Shown here: positions 12,366 to 24,335 of the stretch, one piece after another | How the letters are laid out: each line of letters starts with the position of its first letter | Numbering within the stretch: the stretch's first letter is position 1 | Source of the DNA: Branchiostoma floridae | Lineage: Eukaryota > Chordata > Leptocardii > Amphioxiformes > Branchiostomatidae | Assembly: GCF_000003815.2 (NCBI RefSeq) | Contig: NC_049993.1 | Location: forward strand, 7,811,762-7,875,761 | Reading direction: 5' to 3' | Length of the DNA stretch: 64,000 nucleotides | Notes under the pieces: generated by a model | Told to the model about the DNA's origin: nothing | Seen by the model: only the letters and a program-made list of their open reading frames with translations | Databases searched by the model: none | Program-made: the position numbers and the translations under genes

Positions 12366-15300
12366 ATGAGTGTTCTGTGGAGAAAGATGATCACAGGGAC
12401 GTCTGTTCTTGTCGCCGTGAACACACTGGTTGTCTTTATTTATCTATGGCGAGACGCACGCTGTCCGCTAAACCGGCGGGAACAAGCCCCGGCACCATGG
12501 CCGCCATTACGGCCATGTGTGTTCGCTAGAGACCAAGCGGAGAACAGGTTATCGACAATACAAAGAATACAAAATGATTCACGGACGCCCTACGATGAAT
12601 GTGTGATGGTGAGAAAAATTCGACAAGACGAACAGAGCATTATACCGTTCGTGCCGAGGGAGGCGTTCCAACAGTAAGTACTAAATGTACCTGCCCATAG
12701 TATTATTTCCATGTGCAGGTCAGTTAGCATGATTAATCCCATGTTTGGTTGAAAAGTGAGAGAAATATTATATTCAAGCTTGCTGCATTGAGATATCTAG
12801 AAGTACTATATAGCTGTCGGTCTGTTATGATACAGCGTACTGTATAGTGGTGCGTACCTAGACTCATATTCAGGTTCAGGTCCGTATTCAAGTCCAGCAG
12901 TTCAGGTTCAGGTCCGGACTTATAAGTCCGGACCTGAACCCATCATTGCGTATTATGTGCACTAGAATTCGAAAGTTTTCTTTTTTGAGGGGAAGGGGGG
13001 ATGGTGCATATAAAATTGCATGTTAGCATGAACTGAAATGCAATGTGAAAAATACATGCAAATTATATACAGCCAGTGTAAACACGAAATGTTTTTTTTT
13101 GTCTTTTTCCAGTGCAAATTTCACTGTCTATGGAAGGTTTTAGATGGTTTAGAACAAAAAAAGGGAATATAAGTGACTTAGGTCCGGGCATTTAGGTTTT
13201 TTTTTGGACTTGGACCTAAACATTTTTAGGTCCAATTCCAAGTCCGGGCTTTAGGTACGCACCACTAAGCGTACATCATATTGAAATAGCACAATCGAGG
13301 ATTTTGTTGGGATCCGCAATTGACCATGACGACCTTGATGTATATCAGCATTTGTTTCCAAGAACCAACTATCTTGCAAGAACACATTTTGTGCTTCGAA
13401 GCTTTGAACAGTAGAATACATTAATGCAGAAAGTATATAAATCGCTTTTGCCATGACGCTTACACCGCGGTTCGTGGCGCACGTAGCCTTTTTTTCGATT
13501 AGTTCATAACTTTCGAATTTGTACGGGTGAAAACATTTACCGACAGAAGTACCGCTCTAACGCAAGCTACCCACAGGACATTGTCCCGGGTTGCAATCCA
13601 GCACAGCTGCAATCAGAATGACGCCACGCAGCCAGCAAGAATTGTCTTTGGGTCTCGATGGAACGAAATTAGAGAGAGACGCCAAGTTGCCAAAAGCAGG
13701 CACAACAACAGGTAAATGTCCTCTGCTTTTCATAAAAAGTCACTTATTGTAGCTTCCTTGTAACACCAGTAGCGGACATAGCCTTAGTGCATTGTACCTC
13801 AAACCAGTAACCTTGCTAATCCATCCCAAATGAATACGTGTGGATATCGAGAAAATGTTTTCCACTACCAAATACTCTACCGAACGTATGCTTAAGCTTC
13901 TATTCAATAACAAAATCTTTTTATTCAGAACTTTAGATTTTCGAGACAGCGGCCAGTATGTTGAGTCGTGGTCACCCCTGAGCTACCCGGCCAGCCTGAG
14001 AGTCAGTCCGGGGAACATCACTAAACTTGAAGGTAGGGATGATGTTAAGATAGAGACATTTTCTTCCCGATCTCACACACATAGTGTAAACATCGCATTA
14101 ACATATTGTGCCAAGTTTTAACGTTGTAATATCTTCACTTTCCAGGTATTCGCGTCGCTTGGCTAGAGGAATATGTCAGTGACTTCTGGCTTAAAGAGGT
14201 GCGTAAAGATATCAACATATTCTGTTTAACAGTCATCACCATATTCACAAATGCATAGCAGCAATTTCGTTGGTACATCATCATCAATGCGCGGACTGTT
14301 CTAAGCTGTTCTAAGCTTAAGCATTCCCGTCTATAACGTTAACTTGTCTTCTTAATCTTTATTTCAAAACTCCTTGTTTGGAAGCAAACCATCACAGAAT
14401 ACATTTGCGTTGATAATAATTTCCATTTTTGCACTCCAACTATATCGTTCTGTAGAGTCCATTCTCTGTGTCATGACATTTGTTGGCTTGTCTGTCTACC
14501 AGGTCAGACTATCTTGTCACCATGGATCTCTGGTCTTCAGCGCCGATGTCCCGGATGTGACAGTGACTGGAGACAACAGCAGTGACGTCACCGTCGCGTC
14601 ATTTAGCATTCATCACCTAAATCGACAGTTAGAGTTTCTCCACTACCACAGTGTGTCTGAGAAGACTCTAGCAACGGACGAAGGTACTCCAGGACTGATA
14701 AACAATAAGAAAGATCATTTTTCATTTCGATTAAAATCGGCAAAAGCCACATTTCTTCTGAATTGAACACTTTATGAAACACCGGGATATCACAATATCA
14801 AAAGCAAGGCTATGTATGCATTTTTTTTCAGTTCATGTACAGGTCGGCTCCTACACGGCTACTGTGACAATAAGGATTCAGCATTTCCTCATGTTCCACT
14901 TATATGACCATGGAGAAGGTCAGTTCTACTTGAATCCATTTTTCTGTCATACGCTCATATCAACTAAAGATCACTTCCGATTGTACTTAATAGAATATCG
15001 TAAACGTCGACCTCAGGGTCTACGTCACAAAAAGTGACCGAATATAGTCGATTATCTACAAATGTATCATTTTCTTTAGATTAGATGTAGAATTATGTGT
15101 AAGTCACGCGTACAGGCTTCTTAGTAAGATGTAAGACATACCTAATAAGATGAGATTGCCTTCACTCGTTTCAGGATGTAAACATTTTTTGTTCGTTTCG
15201 TTGGAGGAAGCATCTGTGCAAAAGCTCCTCGGAGATATAATCTTAAGAAAAACTATAACGTGCTCAAAGACATCGAAAATTTTCATCTTTTTCACTTCCC

Positions 15301-17833
15301 TGTATTTCAGACAAGTTCGTAAAAGATAGAGTTACTGTGATCACCAAGACCTATCTGCGCTACTCTGTGTTGAGAAAACTCATCGACTCAGTGAACCAGT
15401 ATTTCCCTGGAATAAAGATCATAGTGGCAGACGACAGCGACAAGTTTGAGGAGCTCGGTGATTACAAGAATGTCGATCACTACAAAATGCCTGCCCAGAA
15501 GGTGGGTAGACAGGGAGCTAAACCTGGGTATCCTGCCATTTGTGTTTTTGTGATTTGTTTTTTCAGTGCCAACAATAAGTACTTATATGGACAGGCCTAG
15601 AACAGTTTTAGTAACTGTTTTTGCGCCAGGAATATGACCTCAACAGTTCGTACATAGTGCATCAGCACCAGGGGCAGGGCCACAACAGTTCTTAGTAACA
15701 GGATTTCAATATCAGGGACACCCTCTCAAGAGTTCCCGTAACAGTGTTTTAGCACCAGGGAGAGGCCACAACAGTTCGTAGTAACCGTGTTTCAGCACCA
15801 AGGACAGACCCTTATGGTTCGTATGTAGTGTAATGGACATCGGTGAAAGGCCCAAACAGTTCTTAGCAACGGCGTTTCAGCACTAGGAACAGACCCTCAA
15901 AGTCAAACGTTCTGTAACCGTGTTTCAGTACAGGGGACAGTTCGTAGTAACAATATTACATCACCAGGCACAGACACTAAACAGCTGTCGTAGATTTTGA
16001 TTAAGCACGTGGGCAGGCCCACAATAGAGAATTTGTTTCAGCAGTAGGGATATGTCGATGACATTTATCCGATTATCTTTCTCCTGGTGTCTATCAAAGC
16101 TAATATCTATCTATATGCGCATTCCAGGGTTGGTTCGCCGGTCGCAACCTTGCCTTGTCCCAGGTCTCCACAGAATACTTCTTCTGGCTTGATGACGACA
16201 TGGTCTTTACTGAAAAGACGGGCTTAAAGTTTATGATGAATTTCTTAGACGAAACTGGATATCATATTGTGAGTATGATACATTGATATCTATCTTCTTA
16301 AGATGAGTTATTTTTTAATCTTCCAACAAGAACGCTTGGCAAAGTGGGATTTGTTTAAACTAATGTTTAATTCTCCTATTGCGTATATGAAAAGTTATGC
16401 TATCGATTCAACGACCGAATCGGCCTGAGGACTGGGTGCAAAAGAACATGCAGCACTGGAATATCAATGCTGAACGACTTTGCTTTGAAACAGTGCTGAA
16501 GCCCTCGATCTCAGGACTAGATTTCCACTGAATTTCGCATCTCCATGAACTTTTTCCCGTGCAGGACTCATCTCAGTAGTTGTAAACTCGTCTGGAACTG
16601 TGCCGATAGGAGGGTTTTCAGTGGAGGTACAGTGTTCGGAGAAAGGCTCGAACTCAGTTCTGGAAGTCCAGTGCTGATAACCACTTCCACACGTACACCC
16701 CGCGTGAAAGGCTGAGAAAATAGAAATGAACTCGCGACTTTTAAGTTAATTTTGCTTGCTGGTTATGTTTATCATAGGTCGGTGGTCGTCTGGAAGACAG
16801 CGAGCTTACCTTCGCGCAGAGGTACGACTACGTCCCGTCCAGCACTGACGACGGCGGCTGTCTCAGCCGAAAGGAGGGGTCATACAGGGTCATCCCCGGT
16901 TTCCCGTCCTGTACGTCTACTGACATTGTGCTGAACGTGTTCATGGGGGCGACACAGACGGTCCGAGCTGTCGGGTTCGAACCAAACCCCGTGTACGCCC
17001 GGGCCGCACATAGCGGTACGTTATAATCAGTCGTTCTCGTCGACTTTGATACAAGTAATCTCTAATATGCTACGGCCGCGTGGCACGTTGGTACACCCGA
17101 TCCCTCGATCTCGGAAGTTAAGGAACGCGCGGTCCGGATAGTGCTTGGATGGGGGACCAACCAAGGACGTCCGGATTGCTGTAGCCTCACGAAGCTTTCC
17201 ACGAAATCGTCTTCCGGGAGGGACGTAAAACGGGGGTTCCGTGCTCGAGGAGGTGCCTCCACCACGTTAAACAGCCTCATTACCCTCACTTTGGGTATCT
17301 ACTGGCTGCAAAATACACCCGATATTATTATTATAATACGCACTCACTCCTGTCTTCGGGCTTATAGCTCACCAGATCCTATAGCTAGAAGTGCACAAAT
17401 TTCAGCGATCACCACTGAGCCAATTCAAGTACATTTTATTCATCAATGAATTTCAGTAACATTCCAATTTGTTTGTTGTATTCAAACTTTTCTTATTGTT
17501 CAAATACCATGATATAGGTGAACGGAAAAAAGGACTGTAATAATCCAAGCGGTCTTTTGATCTTGGTACCTTTTGACTGTACTTTTCTCATGTACAATGT
17601 AAGGTTGTCATGGGAGTGGTCTTAATGAGTTTTATTTCTTCCATGCAGAGTTCTTTGCGGATGGTTTGGGAAAATTTCGCGTCGCTTCCTGCACCAACGT
17701 AGAAGTCAAGCATCTGGGCGACACGTCCAACCGGAGTTACAACAAAGCCAGACACACCGGAGGAACTTTGAATTACTACAAACTGAAATATATCTACTTC
17801 AGAAATAACTTGTTTAACTTGCTGATAAAGTAA
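12366..17833 (+). CDS. Beta-1,4-N-acetylgalactosaminyltransferase (B4GALNT1/2-like)
   Basis: Ten exons: 12366-12673, 13547-13711, 13929-14032, 14146-14198, 14503-14683, 14832-14918, 15311-15501, 16128-16268, 16778-17015 and 17649-17833. The phases close exactly to 550 codons plus TAA 17831-17833. The N-terminus has a short cytosolic stretch and one hydrophobic anchor (about residues 9-28), the type II topology of Golgi glycosyltransferases. The catalytic part shows VTVITKTYLRYSVLR, IIVADDSDKF (about 337-345), GWFAGRNLALSQ and WLDDDMVF with the metal/UDP-binding DDD at about 385-387, then VGGRLED and EFFADGLGKFRVASC, all diagnostic of the B4GALNT1/B4GALNT2 family (GT12). Family knowledge: these enzymes add GalNAc in beta-1,4 linkage to sialylated galactose, making GM2/GD2 gangliosides or Sda/Cad glycans. 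Length fits (human about 533 and 566). Which paralogue it matches is unresolved. The stem region (exons 2-6) is poorly conserved, so those junctions are less certain. Confidence 0.9.
12845..13267. mobile_element. Inverted-repeat transposon (hAT-like MITE) with internal perfect palindrome
   Basis: Perfect 16-bp terminal inverted repeats TAGTGGTGCGTACCTA (12845-12860) and its complement (13252-13267). AGCGTAC occurs just outside both ends (12834-12840, four bases before the left terminus, and 13268-13274, directly after the right), suggesting a target duplication blurred by a few bases. Positions 12905-12940 form a 36-bp perfect palindrome centred on TTATAA. No coding capacity. It lies in intron 1 of the B4GALNT-like gene. 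A degraded relative of the internal sequence (GACCCGGACCTGAAC) occurs near 40180. Confidence 0.8.
15590..16045 (+). repeat. Degenerate minisatellite in the B4GALNT intron, unit about 60 bp
   Basis: At least six diverged units contain the blocks CAACAGTTCGTAGTAAC, GTGTTTCAGCACCA and GGGACAGGCC in the same order, between exons 7 and 8. Units differ by many substitutions and small indels. It carries no open frame. Confidence 0.8.
17069..17338 (+). pseudogene. 5S rRNA-derived sequence, probably the head of a SINE3-type element
   Basis: Positions 17069-17187 match the 5S rRNA layout: GCTACGGCC at the start, GATCTCGGAAGTTAAG (helix III/box A region), AGTGCTTGGATGGGGGACC (box C, near consensus) and GGATTGCTGTAGC at the end. 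The middle (box A and loop E regions) is substituted. A non-5S body follows (GTCTTCCGGGAGGGACGTAAA, CCACGTTAAACAGCC), then an ATTATTATTATAATA tail to about 17338. A 5S head, unrelated body and simple tail is the architecture of 5S-derived (SINE3) retroposons. A functional 5S gene is unlikely because of the substitutions and the missing T-run terminator directly after the gene. It is sense to the host gene. Confidence 0.75.
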
Positions 17834-17879
17834 TGTGTTTGTGGGCGATCACAGTTAGGGAAATGATGAAGGCTTGTAA

Positions 17880-18125
17880 GCTTAGACAAGCTACAATATC
17901 GGAAAGCGTAACGCAGTTTGTACCAAGATCGCACACCAGTGGGCCCAAAACCTTGATTTTCGACTTCCCAACCCCTACCTACATACCCAATATTATTACA
18001 ATCCATCCAGAGGTTCCAGAGCTATGCATGGTGACCACAAATATCTGGACACACAGGCAGACACACAGACACATACACAGACACACCAAAAACTATACCT
18101 CCATTTTTCATGGAGGTAATAATTT
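17880..18125 (-). repeat. Dispersed repeat family A, copy on minus strand
   Basis: Reverse complement of the blocks seen at 10075-10400 and 28386-28740: the AAAAATGGAGGTATAG side, the GTGTGTCTGT-rich segment, ATTGTAATAATATTGGGTATGT and GGTTTTGGGCCCA. It begins about 50 bp after the B4GALNT stop, so it probably forms most of that gene's 3' UTR. Confidence 0.7.
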
Positions 18126-18220
18126 ACGTCTTAGAATGTATGGCAAACATCTGGACGATGGAGGACTGGCTGCTTGGTTAATATGTGTCTAATACATTGT
18201 ATGTTGTTCTCAGATATTGA

Positions 18221-18226
18221 AATAAA
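18221..18226 (+). promoter_or_regulatory. Candidate polyadenylation signal, B4GALNT-like gene
   Basis: AATAAA 388 bp after the stop codon, directly downstream of the family A repeat and followed by a T-rich stretch. Confidence 0.55.
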
Positions 18227-19107
18227 GCATGTCTTTTTGGTCCCTGATAGTCCATTTATTATTTTTTTCTCGCTAACGTTGCTTGAAAAACAAACCAGTT
18301 ACAGTACCCATCACGGACAGCAACAATGATGTGATCTGAAACTACAAGAACTTGTACCGTATACACGTACCCAGAAAGGTAAACCCCTTCCATGTCAGTA
18401 TGAACACATTCAAAGACTGGCATCCCGGTTATGTTTACGGCACTGAATAGCTAGGTGGCGCTTCAACCTTATCACGCTTCCTTCATACTAATGATACTTT
18501 GTATCTTACACGGCAGGTATGAAGTAGTTATATCTCCTGGTGATCTCCATAGAGATTTTACCGACATTTCAGTACTTCTTTCAATTAACTTCAAATTGGT
18601 ACAATTGTAGTTTATAGAAACCTCGCTGTTACTATACTATTTTATCGGAGCAGATTTGTTTTATGCGGCCTGAGAGATTGTTTAGTCTCTACTGTGACAG
18701 CCGTATGGCAGTGATAAGGAAATATCGCGCCAAATGGGTAAATCTTCTTCCTGGATAATACAGTAAAATTTTGATAGCCTAGTCAGGAATCTATCCCATT
18801 TTAGCTTCAACAGTATAGGCTGGATGTCAGCCGATCCAGCAAACTTGAAAGTGGCCCTGGTCCTCTCATAACATTCACGTGCGCCCCATTTCGCCAATTT
18901 CAGTCTCTTACTGTTTAGCGTTTAGCAACAATGGAGTCTGGTGGAGACTATCTTTATAAGTTTATTCAGTTTTCGGTTTATTGGGCCTTTGATGCAGCAT
19001 TTTGGGTAGCCTCTAGTATGTAGTCTCTACCGGTAGTTTTATACTGCGCTATTCCCGTGGACAGCATTTTTTAAATCAATTATTCACCCTTTTTTTGGGT
19101 GCCAATT

Positions 19108-19384
19108 CTGCCAGTTATGTCCCTTCATAGGAATGCCCGTCAGGCGACCACTAGAGACTATGTAGAAATCAGAGAGTCCTAACAGGCCCGGGTCCGAGAC
19201 TACCTGCCCAGGTAATTAAAACCGCCCGCCAAATGACTATGATAGTATCCTGGTCAATCACTCATCCTATTTTTGCCAGTTATAATTATAGGAATACCTC
19301 AGGCGGCCGCTAGAGACTAGGTAGTAATTAGAAGCCCTAACAGGCCCGGGTCCGAGACTACCCGCCCAGGTGAGCCGCCCGCCA
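19108..19384 (+). repeat. 158-bp tandem duplication, GC-rich
   Basis: Two copies with offset 158 share TAACAGGCCCGGGTCCGAGA, CTAGAGACTA and CCGCCCGCCA in the same order. It sits directly upstream of the promoter-like motifs at 19408-19460. Confidence 0.75.
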
Positions 19385-19399
19385 TGTGGGATTGGCCCA

Positions 19400-19635
19400 G
19401 GACACCCGGTCACGTGATCTTCAAATACAAGATGGGGGGAAAAGAAGATGGCGGAATGTTGTGAGAGATGTTCAGGGCACATCACCTCTCTCCTGCGGCC
19501 CCCAAGATCCGCGGAACTGTAGATTTTCTAGTCTTGATGCTTACGTGTGAGGTTGTGGCTACATGGGTGCGCTTCTGATCGCCCAGAAGGCCAGGTTTGG
19601 GACGGAAAGGCAGTCTGGCGTTGAACACACTACAG
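19400..19635 (+). promoter_or_regulatory. Promoter-like block and possible 5' non-coding exon of the ERBIN-like gene
   Basis: A GC-rich island in AT-rich surroundings. It contains the palindromic E-box TCACGTGA near 19410, the YY1-type motif AAGATGGCGG near 19446-19455, and a strong donor CAG|GTGAGC with the exon edge at 19635. The next in-order acceptor with conserved coding sequence downstream is at 32441. The ATG in the YY1 motif opens a 24-codon frame ending in TAG, so any exon here would be 5' UTR with an upstream ORF. Linking it to the ERBIN-like gene is inference. Confidence 0.35.
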
Positions 19636-20775
19636 GTGAGCTCGCGAACGTTATGATATTTGTAATATACACAGCCTGACGTTAACGTCGTGTCATCTTC
19701 TTCTATCTTCTGCTGCCCACGTTTTAACGTCGTTAGCGTACCGCAGACGAGGGTTGAGAAAGTGATCTGTCCACTTCTGTCACCAAAAACCATTTTTCAA
19801 GCCCCACTTTTGCTCCATCGGTACACCACAAATTGGATAATGTGTTTAGGTTAGAACGGGAATATAATGAATCGCTTATCTGGTTATATGGTCCCACGTG
19901 AGGCAACGTTATAAATGCTGTCCTACAAACCAGTCCATACTCCGTGGGAATTCCTAATCCAGATTTTCGGATCCAAAGTGCCATAATATCGCGTTAATCT
20001 TGATCCCTATCCAAACAAAAGTGACACGGTTATTTCCGGGGCAAAATCCCCCGGTTACTTCCACTCGAGTGAGGACGTATAAGTCGTTATCTAAAGTCAA
20101 TTGTACAGCTGATAACTTGTTAAGTCTCGTGTGGGCTGTAACAACGTAAACTGGAAATCCTCAGTTTTAATTACTAATTAACGCAAAATTGCTAATTTTA
20201 CAGTCGAACTGAAAACCAATACAAAACGTAACATACCAGATGGCATAGTGTCGTACTTTGGATTAGGGTAAATTGTTACTAGAACTGTAGCAAAATCTTA
20301 GCCTCATTTTGCTTGAAACATTGTATTTTGATTAATGGATACAGGTTCGTACGACATCTGGATAGACAAAAGGTTAGACAATTACACGTTTTGAAAGGAA
20401 AAGGTCATGGTAGGAAACAATACAGTGTCAATTTCTCCCACATTCAGACTTTGCATGTGAAAAGGAAAGTATTGTCTTGCCATTGTGTGCTGTAAAATTG
20501 TAATTCCATCTTGTAGTGCTTTAAACTTTTGCTGAAATGTCGCTGTTGAATAGGGATCATTCATTTATTGTTGCATGTATGCCTTTAATGCTACCGTAAC
20601 TGACTTTATCATTTTTATGTATTGTAATTTTTTAGATTAAGCAAAAGTATAGAAAATCTGATACAATGTGATTATTCCTAGTTTATGAAATTCTTAGATA
20701 TCTTGCACAGGAAGTAAGAATATTGCGGACTAAGATTTGCATTGCATAAGACTACGTAGAGGTGTGTGCATTTTA

Positions 20776-20910
20776 TTTTTTTCCATCTTTAAATTAAAAG
20801 CAGGTATTTAAAGATGGAAGAATATAAAAAAATATATTTTTAAATATTTTTAAATGCCTGCTTTTAATTTGAAATATTTTATATTTTTTCATCTTTGAAT
20901 CAAAAGCACC
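20776..20910. mobile_element. AT-rich nested inverted repeat (MITE-like)
   Basis: AAATTAAAAGCAGGTATTTAAA is matched about 40 bp later by the near-exact reverse complement TTTAAATGCCTGCTTTTAATTT, with outer CCATCTTT and ATCTTTGAAT segments extending the fold. A smaller hairpin (TCCATCTTTAAA with TTTAAAGATGGA) nests within the left arm. No target duplication is clear. Confidence 0.6.
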
Positions 20911-21448
20911 CCAAATCCTATGATTTAGACTGTAGAGCTAATATCCTTGTCGAAACGTTACATTGTAGCATATCTTATAACTACAGTTATTGGCTTAAAT
21001 CTAACTGTCACAGTTTAAAGGTCTCAGGTTGATGAAAAATAGATTATAGATAGTCCAATTTGTATTTTTCAATCATAAGCAAGTTGTAAACATTTCGCGT
21101 TTCCCCTGGACTCTACCGAAGGGCTCATTAGTACAAGACCTTTGACGCAAAATGTTGTAATGTTTAGAGTCACCCTTCAACAGTGTTCAATAGTTGTTTT
21201 GGCACCTTGTGTCAATTGTCCGTCCCAGGCATTCAGACAATGACAGAACGTCTTTAGGTGTTCATGGGCAGGTTACCATGAATTCTCAGGCGATGAACTT
21301 GGGGAATGCAAGATTCGCCTGGGTTACTGTGAAAAAGTATCTGCCTGGAGAATATCGTTGCAGGTGGCAAAAAGCAGCAACAGTAGTTTATTTCTGTAAA
21401 AAAATTCAAATATTTACAGTACCATGCAGGGTTTTATCTGACACTAGT

Positions 21449-21609
21449 TCACCTATATCCTTTGCTTTTAAAACAAGTATTTTAGGATATCAAGTCTATG
21501 AACGGTGGTTTCAAATTGCAATATCTTCATAATATTGCAATTAGAAACCACAGTCCGTCAAATTGATATTCATGAATACCCTGTTTTTAAAAACAACGGA
21601 TATAGGTTA
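21449..21609. mobile_element. Long inverted repeat of about 160 bp (MITE-like)
   Basis: The left arm runs from ACCTATATCC to TGGTTTCAAATTGCAATAT. The right arm is its imperfect complement, from ATATTGCAATTAGAAACCA to GGATATAGGTTA. The loop is only CTTCATA. Arms of about 75 bp fold as one hairpin with scattered mismatches. No coding capacity. Confidence 0.75.
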
Positions 21610-22807
21610 CCCCAGGATAAAGGTAAACTAGCATTAAAAACGGAAACAGGGGTGCTGCAATTGGTATATAACCAGTAAAGTGAGTAAGGTTAGGGACATT
21701 GAGTGTGCATGAGCATGTGCCACGCCCACCTTAGGTCACTTTCAGTACTAGTAGCTACATTTCCTTAGTGGTTTTCACTAGCAATTGAGAAATGGTAGCT
21801 GCCTGTATTGTTTGTAACAACAGTAGCTTGTTTACGTATCATGTTTTGTTTACATATTACAGATACTTGTTTTTCCTCAAGTAAGACGCTTGGGGGAGGG
21901 GTCTTTGCTTTAGGTTTATATTTGATAAAACAAAGGGAAAAAAAGATTTGTTAGATGGGTATTTCTACTAAGCCTTTACCTTGTCCTGTGCGCTGCAGTG
22001 TTATATATGTCTGTAGAGATATCTGTCAGTAGGTTTATTTACTTATTCCTTCTACAAATTAAGGCTGCATGTAGCTACTAGAATCTAGGCTGCCTGTTTT
22101 GATTTGATGTATAGAAGCGGCCAAGAGGCAGCCGACTCCCTCTCTGAATAATCAATAGAAGGATAATTAGAGTGATAAGAGATTAAGGTTGGGGATTTAG
22201 GCAAGGTGATTGCTTTTTGTTACAGTAGCCATTCTCCTTGGGTTCGATGTCCTGGTGTAGGTTATAGAATAGTCAGGGTTTAGGTAGAACTGTGATTGTA
22301 TGTAAAGAAATACTGTTAGGCCTAGGAAAAAATGTTATGTTTCCTGTTTCCCTACCTACCCTAGATTAGCTAGAAAAACCTGCCAACCCTAGACTTTTTT
22401 AGTGGAGTTACATTCTGTGACATAGCTTCCACTTGGAATTTTTATTCAGCCTGCTTCCTATTGAAGTAAAAACACTGCTTGTCTTATCTATTGAATCATA
22501 TATGTATCTATCAAATTAAAATTAAAGTTTGACATTGAAAGACAAGTGTCCTCATGCATATCAGTTTACTTTGTTTAACTGTATTGTAATATGTATCGCT
22601 AGAGTTTCGGCCAGTCTATAAAAAATACAACATTTTCCTAGACCTTAGCTCTTCGTAACTGTTGTGTCTCAAGGAGACAGTATTCCCTTATCATACTTAG
22701 TTAATAAGATTATACACATATAATTAAAATGAGACCATGTAAATTTGATAACATGATTGTCACATCATTCTGTAATGCAATATACATGTAGTCACTTTCG
22801 TTGTAAA

Positions 22808-22846
22808 TTATACCACCTTGCTTACAATGTAAGCATGGTGGTATAA
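22808..22846. repeat. Short hairpin
   Basis: TTATACCACCTTGCTTAC is followed by AAT and then by its complement GTAAGCATGGTGGTATAA (one mismatch pair): 18-bp arms and a 3-base loop. Confidence 0.7.
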
Positions 22847-23529
22847 AATGGGCTACATGCATATCCCTGACTGAAATAGGTATTTGCAATAGCATCATAC
22901 CGGTACCTGTTTAGATCATGCTGTGAAAGTGACAAGTATATAAATGAATGAATGACTGAATGAACTAAATATTGCACGACATTTGTACATGGTACAATGT
23001 AAGGCTGAAATGATAGATCAATAAATACAATGATACTCATCTCGTCTTAGGTCTATGACTACAAGAATATGATGATTATGAATATACTAGAGACATAGTA
23101 AGACAATTGAATGTAACAATAGAATAGTTGAAATTCTTGTTGTAATTGCTCTTAATTCTAGATCAATCCCACATTGTACCATGACTTATACTGAGTTTTC
23201 AATGTAAGCAAGTCACCAATGATATTGACCAAGCATTGCATAGCAGACTGCCACCAGCAACTGAATCTCCTTATGTCTCAGGCATGCAATTTTACTAAGT
23301 TTTAGGTAAGACGCAGGCAACTTACGTCGATGAAGGTTAGACACCCAAATAATAACATACCCCAAAAAGCTGAGTAACTCATTGACAAGCAACTGGATAT
23401 GATTTTGGAAACGGTAAGCAACCTATTTTGATTCCCTGTAGTTCTTAGGGAAAGATGTCTTATTCTTCTAACTTGTACTCAAGTTGTGGAGCAAATTTTG
23501 CTTCATTGCCTTTCTTGATTTTAGTGCAA

Positions 23530-23685
23530 TACGTACCGTCTCCTTCTGAAGTCAGCCTAAAGCGTGCAGACCGTCCTAATCCAGGTCCCTCCAACTTCCA
23601 AGACTCCCTAGGCGCTTCCATTATCAGCCGGATGATTGATGACAGCCCATATATCTTGCATGTCCCAAATGTTATCCTAAAGGGT
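23530..23685 (+). other. Exon-like island of unknown function
   Basis: A pyrimidine-rich acceptor (CTTTCTTGATTTTAG) precedes an open stretch containing RADRPNPGPSNFQDSLG and ISRMIDDSPYILHVPN, ending at a GGTAGGG donor-like site. Base composition differs from the AT-rich flanks. No family is recognised and no neighbouring exon was found, so it may be chance or a lone alternative exon. Confidence 0.2.
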
Positions 23686-24335
23686 AGGGATAAATCCACT
23701 TGTCCTGTCTAATTGAGATACTTGAAAAAAAATTATTTCTCCTTTAAATTGTGAGTATAAAAATCAATGCAGCTGGCTTAGGTGAAAAGGAAATTAAAAT
23801 TATATGTGAATATTTCTAGACAAAGTTGTTCTTGATTATAAGTGCCATTTGAATTAGTGTCCCTACTTTTGTTACCTCGATGAAGATAAAAATGATATAT
23901 ATATATATATATATATACATGTAGTATATTCCTGTGTGTGTTTATTTGTGTGTGTGTGTGTGTTTGTGTTTTTGTCCTGAGTAATTACCATTGGTACTGC
24001 ATCAGAACAAATTATCCATTTTATATGTTATTTTTTCTCCGGATCCTGGACATCTCTCAGTCCCCGCTTTAATAGTCCAGTGTACAAACACTCTTGTCGG
24101 ACATTGTCGAGCTCACCCAACAAGCGATGAAATTAAGACACAAGCAATCCCTTTCCGTTATCCCCTGGCACACAAGCCATGTGCAACTCTGATCACTCGT
24201 GGAGTCCATTTGCTTGAGCATTCAGGCTATTCTGAGAATGTTGTTGAAGTTGTGCATGAAGGGCTGGCTGGATGATGGATGTCCTGTGTCCTGGAGAGGT
24301 GCCAGCACTGTAACCTGTCAGGACAGGACTTGCTG

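Noticed and set aside
17069-17187. Functional 5S rRNA gene
   Set aside because: Substitutions in the box A/intermediate region, no T-run terminator, and a SINE-like body attached.
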